Below are positions 29,397 to 38,760 of a DNA stretch of 64,000 nucleotides, piece by piece. The notes beneath the pieces were generated by a model, which made no database searches, was not told the origin of the DNA, and saw only the letters and a list, made by a program, of their open reading frames with translations. Source of the DNA: Janthinobacterium sp. B9-8. GTDB taxonomy: Bacteria; Pseudomonadota; Gammaproteobacteria; Burkholderiales; Chitinibacteraceae. Within the stretch, counting starts at the first letter, position 1; each line of letters begins with the position of its first letter. Made by a program: the position numbers and the translations under genes. Where the stretch lies: contig NZ_CP014222.1 in the NCBI RefSeq assembly GCF_000969645.2, positions 930,001 to 994,000 on the forward strand, given 5' to 3'.

Positions 29397-30800
29397 ATGA
29401 TACGATTCTTGATGCTCTGTTTGTTTCTGGTAGGCCCGCTTTGGGCAAAGCCTGTAGCCAGTGCAAAAAGCACGCATCCAACCTTGGCAAAGCCTTCTCA
29501 GCTGGCTGCGGCGGGCACAGATTTTGATGCGAATTCTCCGCCAGAGCGGCTGCGCGTGCTTGTGGCGCTGGGGCCTTCGACCTTTTTTATTAAAAATGGT
29601 CGTCAGTACGGTGTGGAATACAGCATGCTCACCGAGTTTGAAAAATTCTTAAATCAAGGTCGGGGCAAGGGTGTGCCTCCGCTGCGCCTGCAATTTATTC
29701 CTGTAGATGCGGGTGAGTTAATTCCCGGATTAAGATCGGGTCGTGGCGATATTGCCGCTGGTCTGATGCCGGTGACTGAAGGCGCAAAGCAGCTCGTGGC
29801 CTTCTCTGCGCCCTATTTGCAAGATCGCTGGTGTACGGTAGCAGGGGCAGATAAAGAAGAAAAACACCTGTTAAGTATTCCCGCCAGCGGTTATGCCCAG
29901 CGTTTATTGGGTGATTTTAATGATGCAAGGCGTAAAGCAGGTTTTTTTGAATTTGAAGTGGAGCACGCTGCGCCGGGCGTAAATAGCGAAATGTTGCTGG
30001 CAGAAATCAATAAAGGTGCAGATAAAACGACCTTGGTGAGTGAGACTATGCTGGGCCTATGGGATAAAACGCTACCTAAATTAAAAAAAATCAGCTGTGC
30101 CGATGAGCGTGTTTCTGTCGCGTGGGCCGTACGTAAAGAAGACAGCAGCTTATTAGCAACGTTGAATCGCTTTGCAGAAAAAACCGGTGTGCTGGATAAG
30201 GCGGTAAGCACCACACGGCGCTTTTTAGTGGCTGATGGCAAAGTGCAAAGCGCAGAAAAACTAAGCTCCTTAGATAAACTGGCTTTTTTTGCACCGGTTT
30301 TTCAAATTGTGGCCGCAGCTAATAATTTAGATTGGCTCCTGCTGGCTGCGATTGGTCAAAAGGAAACGGGTTTAAAATCGGTTGTTCGAAAAAATGGCCC
30401 AACCGGTGTGATGCAAATTAATCCAAGCACCGCCCGCAATATGGGCGTTAAAAACCCGCACGATGCAGAGGGCAATGTTACGGCGGCGGCTCGCTATCTG
30501 GGTTATCTGCGCAACTTTTTTAATAATCCCGGTATTAATGATGAGGATCAGTTGTATTTTATGATTGCTGCTTATAACGCGGGCGAGGGCCGGGTGCAGC
30601 AATTGCGTAATCAGGCTGCAGCACAGGGGCTGGATCGCAACCGCTGGTTGGGAAATGTAGAAAAAGTGGCTTTAAAGTCGGTAAGCAAAGGAATGGTGGA
30701 TTATGTATCGAGTGTCAGTCGCTATTACATTGCTTATCAGGCGGCTGAAAAAGCACGCAAAAAGCATGAAGGTGCTTCTGCGGTGAGTGAGGCTAAATAG
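29397..30800 (+). CDS. MltF-like membrane-bound lytic transglycosylase
   Basis: 467 aa: signal peptide (MIRFLMLCLFLVGPLWA), an SBP_bac_3-like regulatory domain (about residues 45-270, with RGDIAAGLMPVTEGAKQLVAFSAPY), and a C-terminal SLT domain with catalytic Glu in AIGQKETGLKS, then TGVMQINPSTA and AAYNAGEGRVQQLR. This order is that of MltF, which cuts peptidoglycan and whose binding domain senses muropeptides. The N-terminus has no clear lipobox, so it may be free in the periplasm. Confidence 0.9.
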   Translation: MIRFLMLCLFLVGPLWAKPVASAKSTHPTLAKPSQLAAAGTDFDANSPPERLRVLVALGPSTFFIKNGRQYGVEYSMLTEFEKFLNQGRGKGVPPLRLQFIPVDAGELIPGLRSGRGDIAAGLMPVTEGAKQLVAFSAPYLQDRWCTVAGADKEEKHLLSIPASGYAQRLLGDFNDARRKAGFFEFEVEHAAPGVNSEMLLAEINKGADKTTLVSETMLGLWDKTLPKLKKISCADERVSVAWAVRKEDSSLLATLNRFAEKTGVLDKAVSTTRRFLVADGKVQSAEKLSSLDKLAFFAPVFQIVAAANNLDWLLLAAIGQKETGLKSVVRKNGPTGVMQINPSTARNMGVKNPHDAEGNVTAAARYLGYLRNFFNNPGINDEDQLYFMIAAYNAGEGRVQQLRNQAAAQGLDRNRWLGNVEKVALKSVSKGMVDYVSSVSRYYIAYQAAEKARKKHEGASAVSEAK

Positions 30801-30972
30801 GCGCAGTAAAGCTTAAGGAGTGGGGCGGGCGAATTTCCCGGCGGCTTGCTGCGCATTCTGGCATGGTTTTTTTGCAGTCTGATCCTTCCTTTTTGCATTT
30901 GATCGCAAGGCGGTTTAAGGATAGAAATGGCTTGGTTAAAGTGGCATTACTTCCACTTTGCAAGAGAATGTC

Positions 30973-31404
30973 ATGAAAACTTTATTAATCTCGATTGCTT
31001 TGATTGCCTCCACCTCTGTATTTGCAGCGCCGATTGAAAAAGCGCCAGTGATTATTAAATTGCCAAGAATAGAAGTGGTAGCTAAACGGACTCACGCACT
31101 TAAACCTTTACCAGTTATGGTTGCTTCGAACACGGCAATCGCTAAAAACACGCCCATTATCAAATTGCCAAGAATAGAGGTGGTCGCTAAGCGTACTCAT
31201 TTGCTTAAATCTGCATCAACTATAGTGGCTGCGGATGCAAAGATTATCAAATTGCCAAGAATTGAAGTGATAGGCAAAAAAGATTGTGTGCCAGAGCGTG
31301 TGGCACAAATGGCAGAGCAAGAAAATATGCTGTTCTTTAAGGCCGCTTATCCATCGCTTATTGTGGCAAAAAAAATCAATCCTTTTATGCCTTATGGGGT
31401 GTAA
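30973..31404 (+). CDS. Small secreted protein with three IIKLPRIEVV repeats
   Basis: 143 aa from ATG 30973 (a frame start at 30958 is possible), signal peptide MKTLLISIALIASTSVFAA. The mature protein holds three near-identical copies of IIKLPRIEVVAKRTH at residues 27-41, 62-76 and 91-103 (the last IIKLPRIEVIGKK), separated by Ala/Thr/Lys spacers, then a C-terminal segment with one Cys and the ending FMPYGV. I do not recognise a named family. It lies 40 nt upstream of a LytS-type kinase, probably in one operon. The basic ends after each repeat could be processing sites, or the strings could be TonB-box-like peptides; both are speculation. Confidence 0.75.
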   Translation: MKTLLISIALIASTSVFAAPIEKAPVIIKLPRIEVVAKRTHALKPLPVMVASNTAIAKNTPIIKLPRIEVVAKRTHLLKSASTIVAADAKIIKLPRIEVIGKKDCVPERVAQMAEQENMLFFKAAYPSLIVAKKINPFMPYGV

Positions 31405-31444
31405 TTAACGGTTTAGCTATATCAACTCAAGCCATGGGCTGGGC

Positions 31445-32605
31445 ATGAAGAAGAAAAATTTGGAAATAATCAAGGCACAACTTAATGAACTTTTTGAATT
31501 TTCAAAAATAGTTTTTGACCGGCTGGCTGTATGGGTGATTCAACTGAGCTGGGGTAAGTTTATATTTTTTGTAATTTTCTTACTTATTTTGGGAAGCGCG
31601 ATTGAGGATGGCATTAATGGCGTTAAAAAAGCAGAATACCCTGTCACTCCGCCGGAAATTCCTGCAGCAGGAACCTCTCTTCCACATGATGCTGCTGAAA
31701 AAAAATCAGAAAAACTTAAGGTTTTACACGATAAAATTAGGGCATTAGAAGTTATTCAATACAGTGAGTTATCTCAAGAGGACAAAGACGAGCTTGCTGA
31801 CGCCGTGTATGAAGTGCTCAGTAATTTTGATACGGTATCAAGCCCAAAGCCTTTGATGGTGACTCATTTAGAGGTCAATGATTTTGTGTTTATTTTTATT
31901 TTGATGCTGCTTGGCATTAAAGTATTAATGGGGGGAAAAAAGCGCGCTGAAGCGCTAGCCAGAGAAGCACAAAAAGAATCAGAAAGAGAATCTTTATTAA
32001 GGCAGGTTGCAGAAGCTAAAATACAAATGATGCAAGCGCAGATTGAGCCGCATTTCTTGTTTAATACTTTAGCTTCCGTTGAATATTTAATTGAAACCGA
32101 TCCGCCGCGTGCTTCAGCAATGCAGCGCAGCCTGATTCAGTATTTACGCCAGGTTTTGCCGCAGATTCGTGACCATGCCACAAGCAATCATCTGGGCCGT
32201 GAAGCCGATATGGTGGCGGCGTATTTAGAACTCTTAAAGATGCGGATGGAAGAGCGTTTAGAGTTTAATATCCATATTCCTGAAGGCCTGCGTTCTGCCG
32301 CTTTTCCACCCATGATTTTACAAACCTTGGTTGAAAATGCAATTAAGCATGGGTTAGAGCCAAAAACAGAAGGTGGCAGCCTGAGCGTGCATGCAGAAAT
32401 TGCGCATCAGAAATTGCGAATTAGCGTGGTTGATAATGGCTTAGGGTTTGGTATGGCAAAAAGCGGTGGCACGGGTTTGGGTTTGCAAAACATTCGTGAG
32501 CGGCTGGCCTTGCTTTATAAAGGAAATAGCTTGTTTTCAATTACAGAGAATCAACCCTCAGGGGTGTGTATTACGATTGAAGTGCCTTATACTTTGGCTG
32601 CATAA
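31445..32605 (+). CDS. LytS/AlgZ-family sensor histidine kinase
   Basis: 386 aa. TM1 (about 36-54), a ~80-residue extracytoplasmic loop, TM2 (about 145-160), a coiled coil, then the His_kinase domain with the phospho-His in AQIEPHFLFNTLASVEYL and a HATPase domain (LVENAIKHGL, GTGLGLQNIRERL). The partner LytTR regulator starts 40 nt downstream. The small repeat protein upstream is a candidate ligand or accessory factor. Confidence 0.92.
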   Translation: MKKKNLEIIKAQLNELFEFSKIVFDRLAVWVIQLSWGKFIFFVIFLLILGSAIEDGINGVKKAEYPVTPPEIPAAGTSLPHDAAEKKSEKLKVLHDKIRALEVIQYSELSQEDKDELADAVYEVLSNFDTVSSPKPLMVTHLEVNDFVFIFILMLLGIKVLMGGKKRAEALAREAQKESERESLLRQVAEAKIQMMQAQIEPHFLFNTLASVEYLIETDPPRASAMQRSLIQYLRQVLPQIRDHATSNHLGREADMVAAYLELLKMRMEERLEFNIHIPEGLRSAAFPPMILQTLVENAIKHGLEPKTEGGSLSVHAEIAHQKLRISVVDNGLGFGMAKSGGTGLGLQNIRERLALLYKGNSLFSITENQPSGVCITIEVPYTLAA

Positions 32606-32644
32606 TTATTTATAAATAGCGGTATAATTCTTTGAGGTTTTGCA

Positions 32645-33391
32645 ATGCCAACTGCACTGATTGCCGATGATGAACGCTTAATGCGTGATCAATTAAAGCT
32701 GCGTTTGGCGCAAGTATGGCCAGAATTAGAAATTATTGCCGAAGCCAAAAATGGTGAAGAAGCGATTAACCTGACATTAGCGCATCAGCCTGATTTTGCA
32801 TTTTTAGATATCCGTATGCCCGGTATTACCGGACTGGAAGCCGCACAAGCCGTTTCGCAATCCACTCATGTGGTCTTTGTAACCGCTTATGATCAATATG
32901 CGGTAGAGGCTTTTGAGCATGGTGCAATTGATTATGTATTAAAACCTGCCGATCCTGAACGCTTATCTTTAACCGTCGAGCGTTTAAAAAAACGTTTAGC
33001 AAGCCCGCCTAATGATATGCAGGCTTTAATTGCCCAAATTGCTAAGCAGGTCATCAATAAGCCGGTATATCTGCAATGGATACAGGCGTCGATGGGGCAG
33101 GAATTACGTTTAATTCCGGTTGAAGAGGTCTTGTTTTTTCAATCGGATGAAAAATATACGCGGGTGCAAACTAAAAATTACGAAGCATTAATCAGAAAAC
33201 CCGTGCGTGATTTATTAGAAGAATTAAATCCAGATCTATTCTGGCAAATTCACCGCGCCACGCTTGTGAATAGTAAGGCGATTGAAGGCGTGGTGAAGGA
33301 TATTCGTGGGCGTTTACTGGTGAAGGTGAATGGCTTAAGCGAAAAGCTGGAAGTAAGCCGTAGCTTTACCCATTTGTTTAAGCAAATGTAA
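32645..33391 (+). CDS. LytTR-family response regulator (AlgR-like)
   Basis: 248 aa: REC domain (LIADDERLMRDQL, phospho-acceptor in AFLDIRMPG, VTAYDQYAVEAFEHGAIDYVLKP) and a C-terminal LytTR DNA-binding domain (FFQSDEKYTRVQT, FWQIHRATLVNSKAIEGV). Forms a two-component pair with the kinase upstream. LytTR regulators often control cell-surface or secreted functions; the target here may be the operon itself. Confidence 0.94.
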   Translation: MPTALIADDERLMRDQLKLRLAQVWPELEIIAEAKNGEEAINLTLAHQPDFAFLDIRMPGITGLEAAQAVSQSTHVVFVTAYDQYAVEAFEHGAIDYVLKPADPERLSLTVERLKKRLASPPNDMQALIAQIAKQVINKPVYLQWIQASMGQELRLIPVEEVLFFQSDEKYTRVQTKNYEALIRKPVRDLLEELNPDLFWQIHRATLVNSKAIEGVVKDIRGRLLVKVNGLSEKLEVSRSFTHLFKQM

Positions 33392-33403
33392 GCGTCCCGC
33401 AAA

Positions 33404-33565
33404 AGCATCCCCGCCGACCTATCCCAATTCGATCAACTCAAAGGCACGTATCGTAGGAGCGGCTATTGTCGCGAATATTTGTATGCACAGCGCTTTCGCG
33501 GCGAAAACTGCACCTATGAAAAACACGCTTTCTGTTATTTTTACTTAAGTTGATAGGGTAAGGGC
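33404..33565. repeat. Compound intergenic repeat E1 with CTTAAGTTGATAGG ends
   Basis: Left end CCCAATTCGATCAACTCAAAG and right end CTTAAGTTGATAGGGTAAGGG are imperfect inverted repeats. Inside is a REP-like palindrome (GTAGGAGCGGCTATTGTCGC ... GCTTTCGCGGCGAAAAC). The same ends bound the element at 52575-52796. No coding potential. Confidence 0.6.
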
Positions 33566-33615
33566 CTCCTCTGGTTTAGCCCTTAGCCGCTGTTTTGCTC
33601 GCATCTTGAAGGAAA

Positions 33616-34158
33616 TCACCATGCGCAACCCGTATCCGTGAGCGCATCATAAAGTAAAGGCACGGCAGCGAGCGGCCCCATGGCTGAGTAAGCATTTTTG
33701 CAATCGGGCTTGACGGCCTTATCTAAAGATTTTGCCATTTTAGAGCGTGCAGCTTCAGGCTGCGGGTTTAAGCCGGGTGGTTTTTGCTTTTCGCGGCTTT
33801 CTTCAGGCTTGATAGAAAGATCAAGCTTGGGGGTGATGACGCTGTCAATGGCGTTGCCTAAATCGCTGATTGGGGGCAGCTCAATGATCGGTTCGGGGGC
33901 GGCGCTTGGCGGCAAAGAGCGGCTGATGGTTTGTGCTGCTGGGCGATTATTTTTTGGCGCGCGGGCTGGCGTCTGAGGGCTTGCAGCTTGTTCTGGCGAA
34001 GTGATCATTTTGTGTGTGTTCACCTTTGTTTGAAGTAAAACCTGCATTCGCGGCTTATCTGCTAAAAAGGGCGCTGCCGGATAAAGCACAAAAACACTGA
34101 GGTGGACCAGCAGCGCAAGCCCAAGGCAGAGATATAAATCGCGAGTATGTGGAGTCAT
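33616..34158 (-). CDS. TonB-like membrane-anchored Pro-rich protein without TonB domain
   Basis: 180 aa: a short cytoplasmic start, one N-terminal TM helix (LYLCLGLALLVHLSVFVLYPAA), a Pro/Ala/Lys-rich periplasmic stretch, and a conserved-looking C-terminus with DCKNAYSAMGPLAAVPLLYDALTDTGCAW split by two Cys. The anchor and linker look like TonB/TolA, but no TonB C-terminal domain is present. From memory, similar C-termini (Cys-x-x-x-Y.GMG...D...D.GC.W) occur in uncharacterised betaproteobacterial proteins. Single gene, convergent with the LytTR operon. Function unknown. Confidence 0.7.
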   Translation of the reverse strand: MTPHTRDLYLCLGLALLVHLSVFVLYPAAPFLADKPRMQVLLQTKVNTHKMITSPEQAASPQTPARAPKNNRPAAQTISRSLPPSAAPEPIIELPPISDLGNAIDSVITPKLDLSIKPEESREKQKPPGLNPQPEAARSKMAKSLDKAVKPDCKNAYSAMGPLAAVPLLYDALTDTGCAW

Positions 34159-34446
34159 ATTTAATGAAAAGTCGGTGGCAAAAAATGGCGTAACGTTTTT
34201 TGAGTCTACGCGACTCAGCTATTTTCCTTTATGCACTTATTTCCCTTTTTGTTTGGTCTGTTTTTTGTATTGATATTTCGTCGTTGGCATACATTTGCGA
34301 TGTTTTGCTTAATCTTTGTTTTTCTTTTTCAAAGTGCGCTTGTGGATCACCTTCTTTCGGAAAATAATCGATCGCTTTCTGACTATGCGATCAATTGCAC
34401 ACTATCCTGATACTAGCTGGTATTGCTTTTAGAATTAGGAATAGGA

Positions 34447-35289
34447 ATGCATACGTTGTTGCTGCAGGGCCTGGGGGGATTTTGTGTTGCGCTGACGCTC
34501 ACGACGAGTAGCTGGGCGGGCTCGCCAGTGAAGTACACCATTTCGGTGGTTCCTCAGTTTAGCCCTGCTCGATTGCATCAGGAGTGGATACCTCTTGTGC
34601 AACGTATTTCACGCGATACAGGGATAGAGCTAGAGCTTAAGCTCCTGGCCTCTTTCGCTAAATTCGAGGCGGAGCTCATGAAAGGCACGGCCGACTTTGC
34701 CTATGTGAATCCCTATCATGTGGTGATGACTAAATCAAGGCAAGGCTATATACCGCTGCTGCGGGACAGTCAGCCCTTGGTGGGGGTGTTATTGGTCAGG
34801 CGGGAAAGCGTATTTAAATCGGTTTATGATTTAAACGGGCAAACGATTGCGTTTCCTGCGCCCAATGCGTTTGGTGCTTCGCTTTATTTACGCGCTTTGC
34901 TTGTAGAGAAGCAGGGGCTTAAATTTACGCCGCGCTACTTAGGCACACATCCTAATGTATTCAGGCATTTGGCTCGTAATGATGTCGCCGCAGGGGGCAG
35001 TGTAGTTTCTGCTTTTAATGATGAGACGCCTGAAGTTCGCGAGCAACTGCGCATCATTTACAAAACGCCTGAAGTAGCCTCGCATCCTATTGTGGCCCAT
35101 CCGCGCGTGCCCTCAAAAGTACGTGATGCGATATCCCAAGCATTTCTGGCTTTAGCAAAAGATGCGGCAGGGCGTGCGTTGTTAAAAGATATTCGCTTTC
35201 CAGACCCTGTACTGACGGCTTATGAAAAAGATTATTTGCCTTTGGAAACGTTAAAACTTCAAAAATATGATGTGCCAGAGAAAAACTAG
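34447..35289 (+). CDS. PhnD-family periplasmic binding protein
   Basis: 280 aa from ATG 34447 (AGGAATAGGA just upstream): signal peptide, then the phosphate/phosphite/phosphonate-binding fold (YTISVVPQFSPARLHQEWIPLVQRI, FAYVNPYHVVMTKSRQGYIPLLRD, FAKF..ELMKGTADFAYVN). No ABC transporter genes are present. Its stop is directly followed by the ATG of a hybrid kinase, so it is most likely the kinase's periplasmic sensor rather than a transport protein. The real ligand is unknown. Confidence 0.87.
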   Translation: MHTLLLQGLGGFCVALTLTTSSWAGSPVKYTISVVPQFSPARLHQEWIPLVQRISRDTGIELELKLLASFAKFEAELMKGTADFAYVNPYHVVMTKSRQGYIPLLRDSQPLVGVLLVRRESVFKSVYDLNGQTIAFPAPNAFGASLYLRALLVEKQGLKFTPRYLGTHPNVFRHLARNDVAAGGSVVSAFNDETPEVREQLRIIYKTPEVASHPIVAHPRVPSKVRDAISQAFLALAKDAAGRALLKDIRFPDPVLTAYEKDYLPLETLKLQKYDVPEKN

Positions 35290-38200
35290 ATGAGCACGCC
35301 TAAGCCCATTATTTCTTTAGCGAGAGTGTGGCAAGCAGTATATGCGGCCTTTCCCCACAGTTTGGCCAGCCAGATTTTGTTGTTAACGTCGGTGTGCCTT
35401 GTGGTGTCTTTATTGGGCTATGGTGCATACACCGCAAAAAAACAAACAGATCTGTTACGCACCACCATCATGACCAATATGGCGGCATTGGCGCAAAACT
35501 TGGCGACGGTGAATGCTCAGTTTTTACTGGTCGATGATTTGGTCAGCATAGAAGCCATCTCTATGCAAACAGCGGCAATGCCGGCTGTGTTGCTGGTTCA
35601 GATCAGCGATGCACAAGGGAAGCTGCTCAGTGAAGTGGCGCATGAGAAAGGCCGCGCGGTGCCTCGGTTTAGTCATACGAAATTACTTGTCCCTAAGGAG
35701 GCTCAGCCTTTTTTTCAGCGAGAGCCGCAAGCTCAGTCTGCGGCAAATGGTGCCGATCAATCTGAAGTCATGTCGGTTTGGCAGCCAATTACTGCGGGCA
35801 CTGTTGTGGGCTGGGTGCGGCTGAGTTACAAATTAGATCGTGTCAATCAGGCCGCCATTACCATTTGGATGCATGCTTTATTAATTATTGTACTGGCGAT
35901 ATTGGCAACACTGGGTTTGCTGAAATTATTGTTACGCCCACCAATTAGCGCTTTGCAGCGGGCAACGCAATTTGCAACTGATTTAGATCATTCGCTGGGA
36001 GCTAGAGTGGATGTTTCTAATGAGACTACGGAAATTCAAGCGCTGGGGAATGCGCTTAATCAGGTTTCTGCTCGCTTGTTTACTCAAAACAGCGAGCTGA
36101 GTAATCAGAAGTTTGCCCTTGATCAGCATGCGATTGTCAGTATTACTGATCTGAGCGGTACTATTTTGTATACAAATAATTTATTTTGCCAAATTACCGG
36201 CTATTCAAGAGAAGAGTTGCTGGGTAAAAATCATCGGATTATCAATTCAGGGTTTCATTCGGCTGAATTTTTTGCTGTGCTTTGGGCTACTATTTCTAGC
36301 GGCCAAGTGTGGCATGGCGAAATTAAAAATCACAGAAAAAATGGCCAGCACTATTGGGTGGATTCGACTATCGTGCCGCTTTTGGGCGTAGATGGAATCC
36401 CTGAGCAATATATTGCAATACGTACCGATATTACTGAAATTAAAAATTATGAATTGTCATTGCAGGCGGCCAAAGCTACGGCAGAAGCCGCCACTGTGGC
36501 TAAAAGCCAGTTTCTGGCCACAATGAGCCATGAAATTCGTACGCCAATGAATGCCATTCTGGGCATGCTGAAGCTGTTGCAAAATACCGACCTTAGCCCC
36601 CGCCAATTGGATTACACCAGCAAAACCGAGGGTGCGGCACAATCATTGCTGGGTTTGCTGAACGATATTCTGGATTTCTCCAAAATCGAGGCCGGTAAAA
36701 TGGAGCTGGATCCACAGCCTTTTCGCTTAGATAGGTTGTTAAGGGATCTGTCGGTGATTTTATCGGCTAATGTAGGTACAAAACCGCTGGAAGTATTATT
36801 TGATATTGATCCGGCCATGCCTAAAGGCTTGATCGGCGATGCATTACGTTTGAGGCAGGTGCTGATTAATCTGGCAGGAAATGCGATTAAATTCACGGAT
36901 AAAGGCGAAGTCGTCATTCAATTTAAGGTGCTGGCACAGGAGGGTGTGAATACCCGTTTATATATCTCGGTGAGAGATAGCGGCATTGGTATTGCACAGG
37001 AAAACCAGCTGCATATTTTTGATGGCTTTTCGCAGGCAGAAGTGTCTACAACAAGACGCTTTGGAGGCACGGGGCTGGGCTTATCTATTTGTAAGCGGCT
37101 GGTTGATATGATGGGTGGGCAACTGATGCTCGATAGTGCTGTAGGCCAAGGCAGTATGTTTCATTTTACCTTGAGCCTGCCTGTGGCGGATGAGCTGCCT
37201 AAGGAGGTGGATCGCTCTGATGCGAGGGAATCACTCGCTCATTTAAAGGTTTTGGTGGTGGATGATAGTGCCACTGCCCGCAATATTATGGTGGATATGG
37301 CGCGTTCCTGGGGCTGGCAAGTCGATGTGGCAAAAGGGGGACTGGAGGCGGTGGCGATGGTGGAAGCACGTGCTCGTACTGCACAGGCGAGCTATCAGGC
37401 CATTTTTGTTGACTGGCAAATGCCAGATATTGATGGCTGGGAAACCAGCTTACGCATTCGAAATATAATGCCAGCATTAGATGCGCCCATTATTGTGATG
37501 GTGACAACCCACGGTCGGGAGCTCCTTTCCCAAAGAACAAATGAAGAGCAAGTTGCAGTTAATTGTTTTCTAGTGAAGCCCGTAACGGCATCGATGTTAT
37601 TTGATGCCGTGGCCGATGCCAGAGCAGGCTTGGGTAATTTGCGCGCAAGGCCAAGAACGGCAGGGCTGAAGCCTTGTCGCTTGATGGGTTTGCATTTACT
37701 GGTGGTTGAAGACAATTTAATGAACCAGCAAGTGGCACAGGAATTACTCAGTGCAGAGGGCGCTTTGGTTGAGCTGGCGGCGAATGGGCAATTAGCTATT
37801 GATGTCATCACCAAAGCCCAGCGCCCCTTTGACGCGGTGTTAATGGATGTGCAGATGCCGGTGATGGATGGCTATACCACCACGCATATTATTCGCCACG
37901 GATTAGGCTTGAGTACCTTGCCGGTGATTGCGATGACGGCAAATGCGATGGATTCTGATCGGGAAGCATGCTTGGCAGCGGGCATGAATGATCATATCGG
38001 CAAGCCCTTTGATCTGATGCATCTTATCCACGTTGTGCAGAGCCAGGTGAGGCTAGCCAGCCGCCAGCCAGCGGAAGAGACCCCGGCTGCCCATACGATG
38101 ATCTCCCCAGAAGCGCTGCCAGATAAAGAAGAGCTTGATACAGCGGGAGCACTTGAGCGTTTGGGGAATAATAAGGCGTTATATGAGCGGGTTTTGCAGT

Positions 38201-38718
38201 CTTTTTTGGTAGAAGTCAGCGATATACCCAAGCAGCTAGATGTGTTATTGCAAGCGGGCAATCTACTCGATGCAGGCCGGCTTATGCATACCTTAAAAGG
38301 ATTGTCTGCAACGGTGGGGGCCAGCTACCTGACTGCCGTGGCTAAAAATGCAGAAAACATGCTGAAAAATGCGGATGTATATGGGGTGGACAGCCAATTA
38401 AGCGAGCAGCTCAGGGATGCAGTGGTTAGCACGAGCCGTATCATTCGGCCATTATTAGCTCAAGTGCCGCTGGCTACAGAGATGAATGCAATGGCGCTGG
38501 ATACCAGACAGTATTTGGCAGATATACAAGAGCTGCATAAGCTATTGTGTGGATCAGATTTGCTGGCTTTTGATGTTCATTCCCGCTTGCAGAAAAACCA
38601 TGCCCGTACATCCGCTGGTGAGCTTAAACCTTTGTATGATGCGATGGGAGCATTTGATTTTATGCGTGGCCAGAAGCAATGCGAAACCCTGCTGCAAAAA
38701 TATAATGCGCCGTACTAA
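35290..38718 (+). CDS. Hybrid sensor histidine kinase (BarA/TorS type)
   Basis: 1142 aa. TM1 about 27-46, a periplasmic sensor region, TM2 about 192-214, HAMP-like linker, PAS/PAC (about 270-385), HisKA with His414 (TMSHEIRTPMNAIL), HATPase (NLAGNAIKFTDKG, GTGLGLSICKRL), REC1 (VLVVDDSATARNIM, Asp ~706), REC2 (LLVVEDNLMNQQVA, Asp ~853), and Hpt (HTLKGLSATVG, His1000). Start codon is immediately after the PhnD-like gene's stop, so translation is coupled. A final output regulator is not encoded nearby. Confidence 0.95.
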   Translation: MSTPKPIISLARVWQAVYAAFPHSLASQILLLTSVCLVVSLLGYGAYTAKKQTDLLRTTIMTNMAALAQNLATVNAQFLLVDDLVSIEAISMQTAAMPAVLLVQISDAQGKLLSEVAHEKGRAVPRFSHTKLLVPKEAQPFFQREPQAQSAANGADQSEVMSVWQPITAGTVVGWVRLSYKLDRVNQAAITIWMHALLIIVLAILATLGLLKLLLRPPISALQRATQFATDLDHSLGARVDVSNETTEIQALGNALNQVSARLFTQNSELSNQKFALDQHAIVSITDLSGTILYTNNLFCQITGYSREELLGKNHRIINSGFHSAEFFAVLWATISSGQVWHGEIKNHRKNGQHYWVDSTIVPLLGVDGIPEQYIAIRTDITEIKNYELSLQAAKATAEAATVAKSQFLATMSHEIRTPMNAILGMLKLLQNTDLSPRQLDYTSKTEGAAQSLLGLLNDILDFSKIEAGKMELDPQPFRLDRLLRDLSVILSANVGTKPLEVLFDIDPAMPKGLIGDALRLRQVLINLAGNAIKFTDKGEVVIQFKVLAQEGVNTRLYISVRDSGIGIAQENQLHIFDGFSQAEVSTTRRFGGTGLGLSICKRLVDMMGGQLMLDSAVGQGSMFHFTLSLPVADELPKEVDRSDARESLAHLKVLVVDDSATARNIMVDMARSWGWQVDVAKGGLEAVAMVEARARTAQASYQAIFVDWQMPDIDGWETSLRIRNIMPALDAPIIVMVTTHGRELLSQRTNEEQVAVNCFLVKPVTASMLFDAVADARAGLGNLRARPRTAGLKPCRLMGLHLLVVEDNLMNQQVAQELLSAEGALVELAANGQLAIDVITKAQRPFDAVLMDVQMPVMDGYTTTHIIRHGLGLSTLPVIAMTANAMDSDREACLAAGMNDHIGKPFDLMHLIHVVQSQVRLASRQPAEETPAAHTMISPEALPDKEELDTAGALERLGNNKALYERVLQSFLVEVSDIPKQLDVLLQAGNLLDAGRLMHTLKGLSATVGASYLTAVAKNAENMLKNADVYGVDSQLSEQLRDAVVSTSRIIRPLLAQVPLATEMNAMALDTRQYLADIQELHKLLCGSDLLAFDVHSRLQKNHARTSAGELKPLYDAMGAFDFMRGQKQCETLLQKYNAPY

Positions 38719-38760
38719 TTCGCAGGCAGGGCTTTAGTAGCTGCTTTTTTTTAGTAAAAC

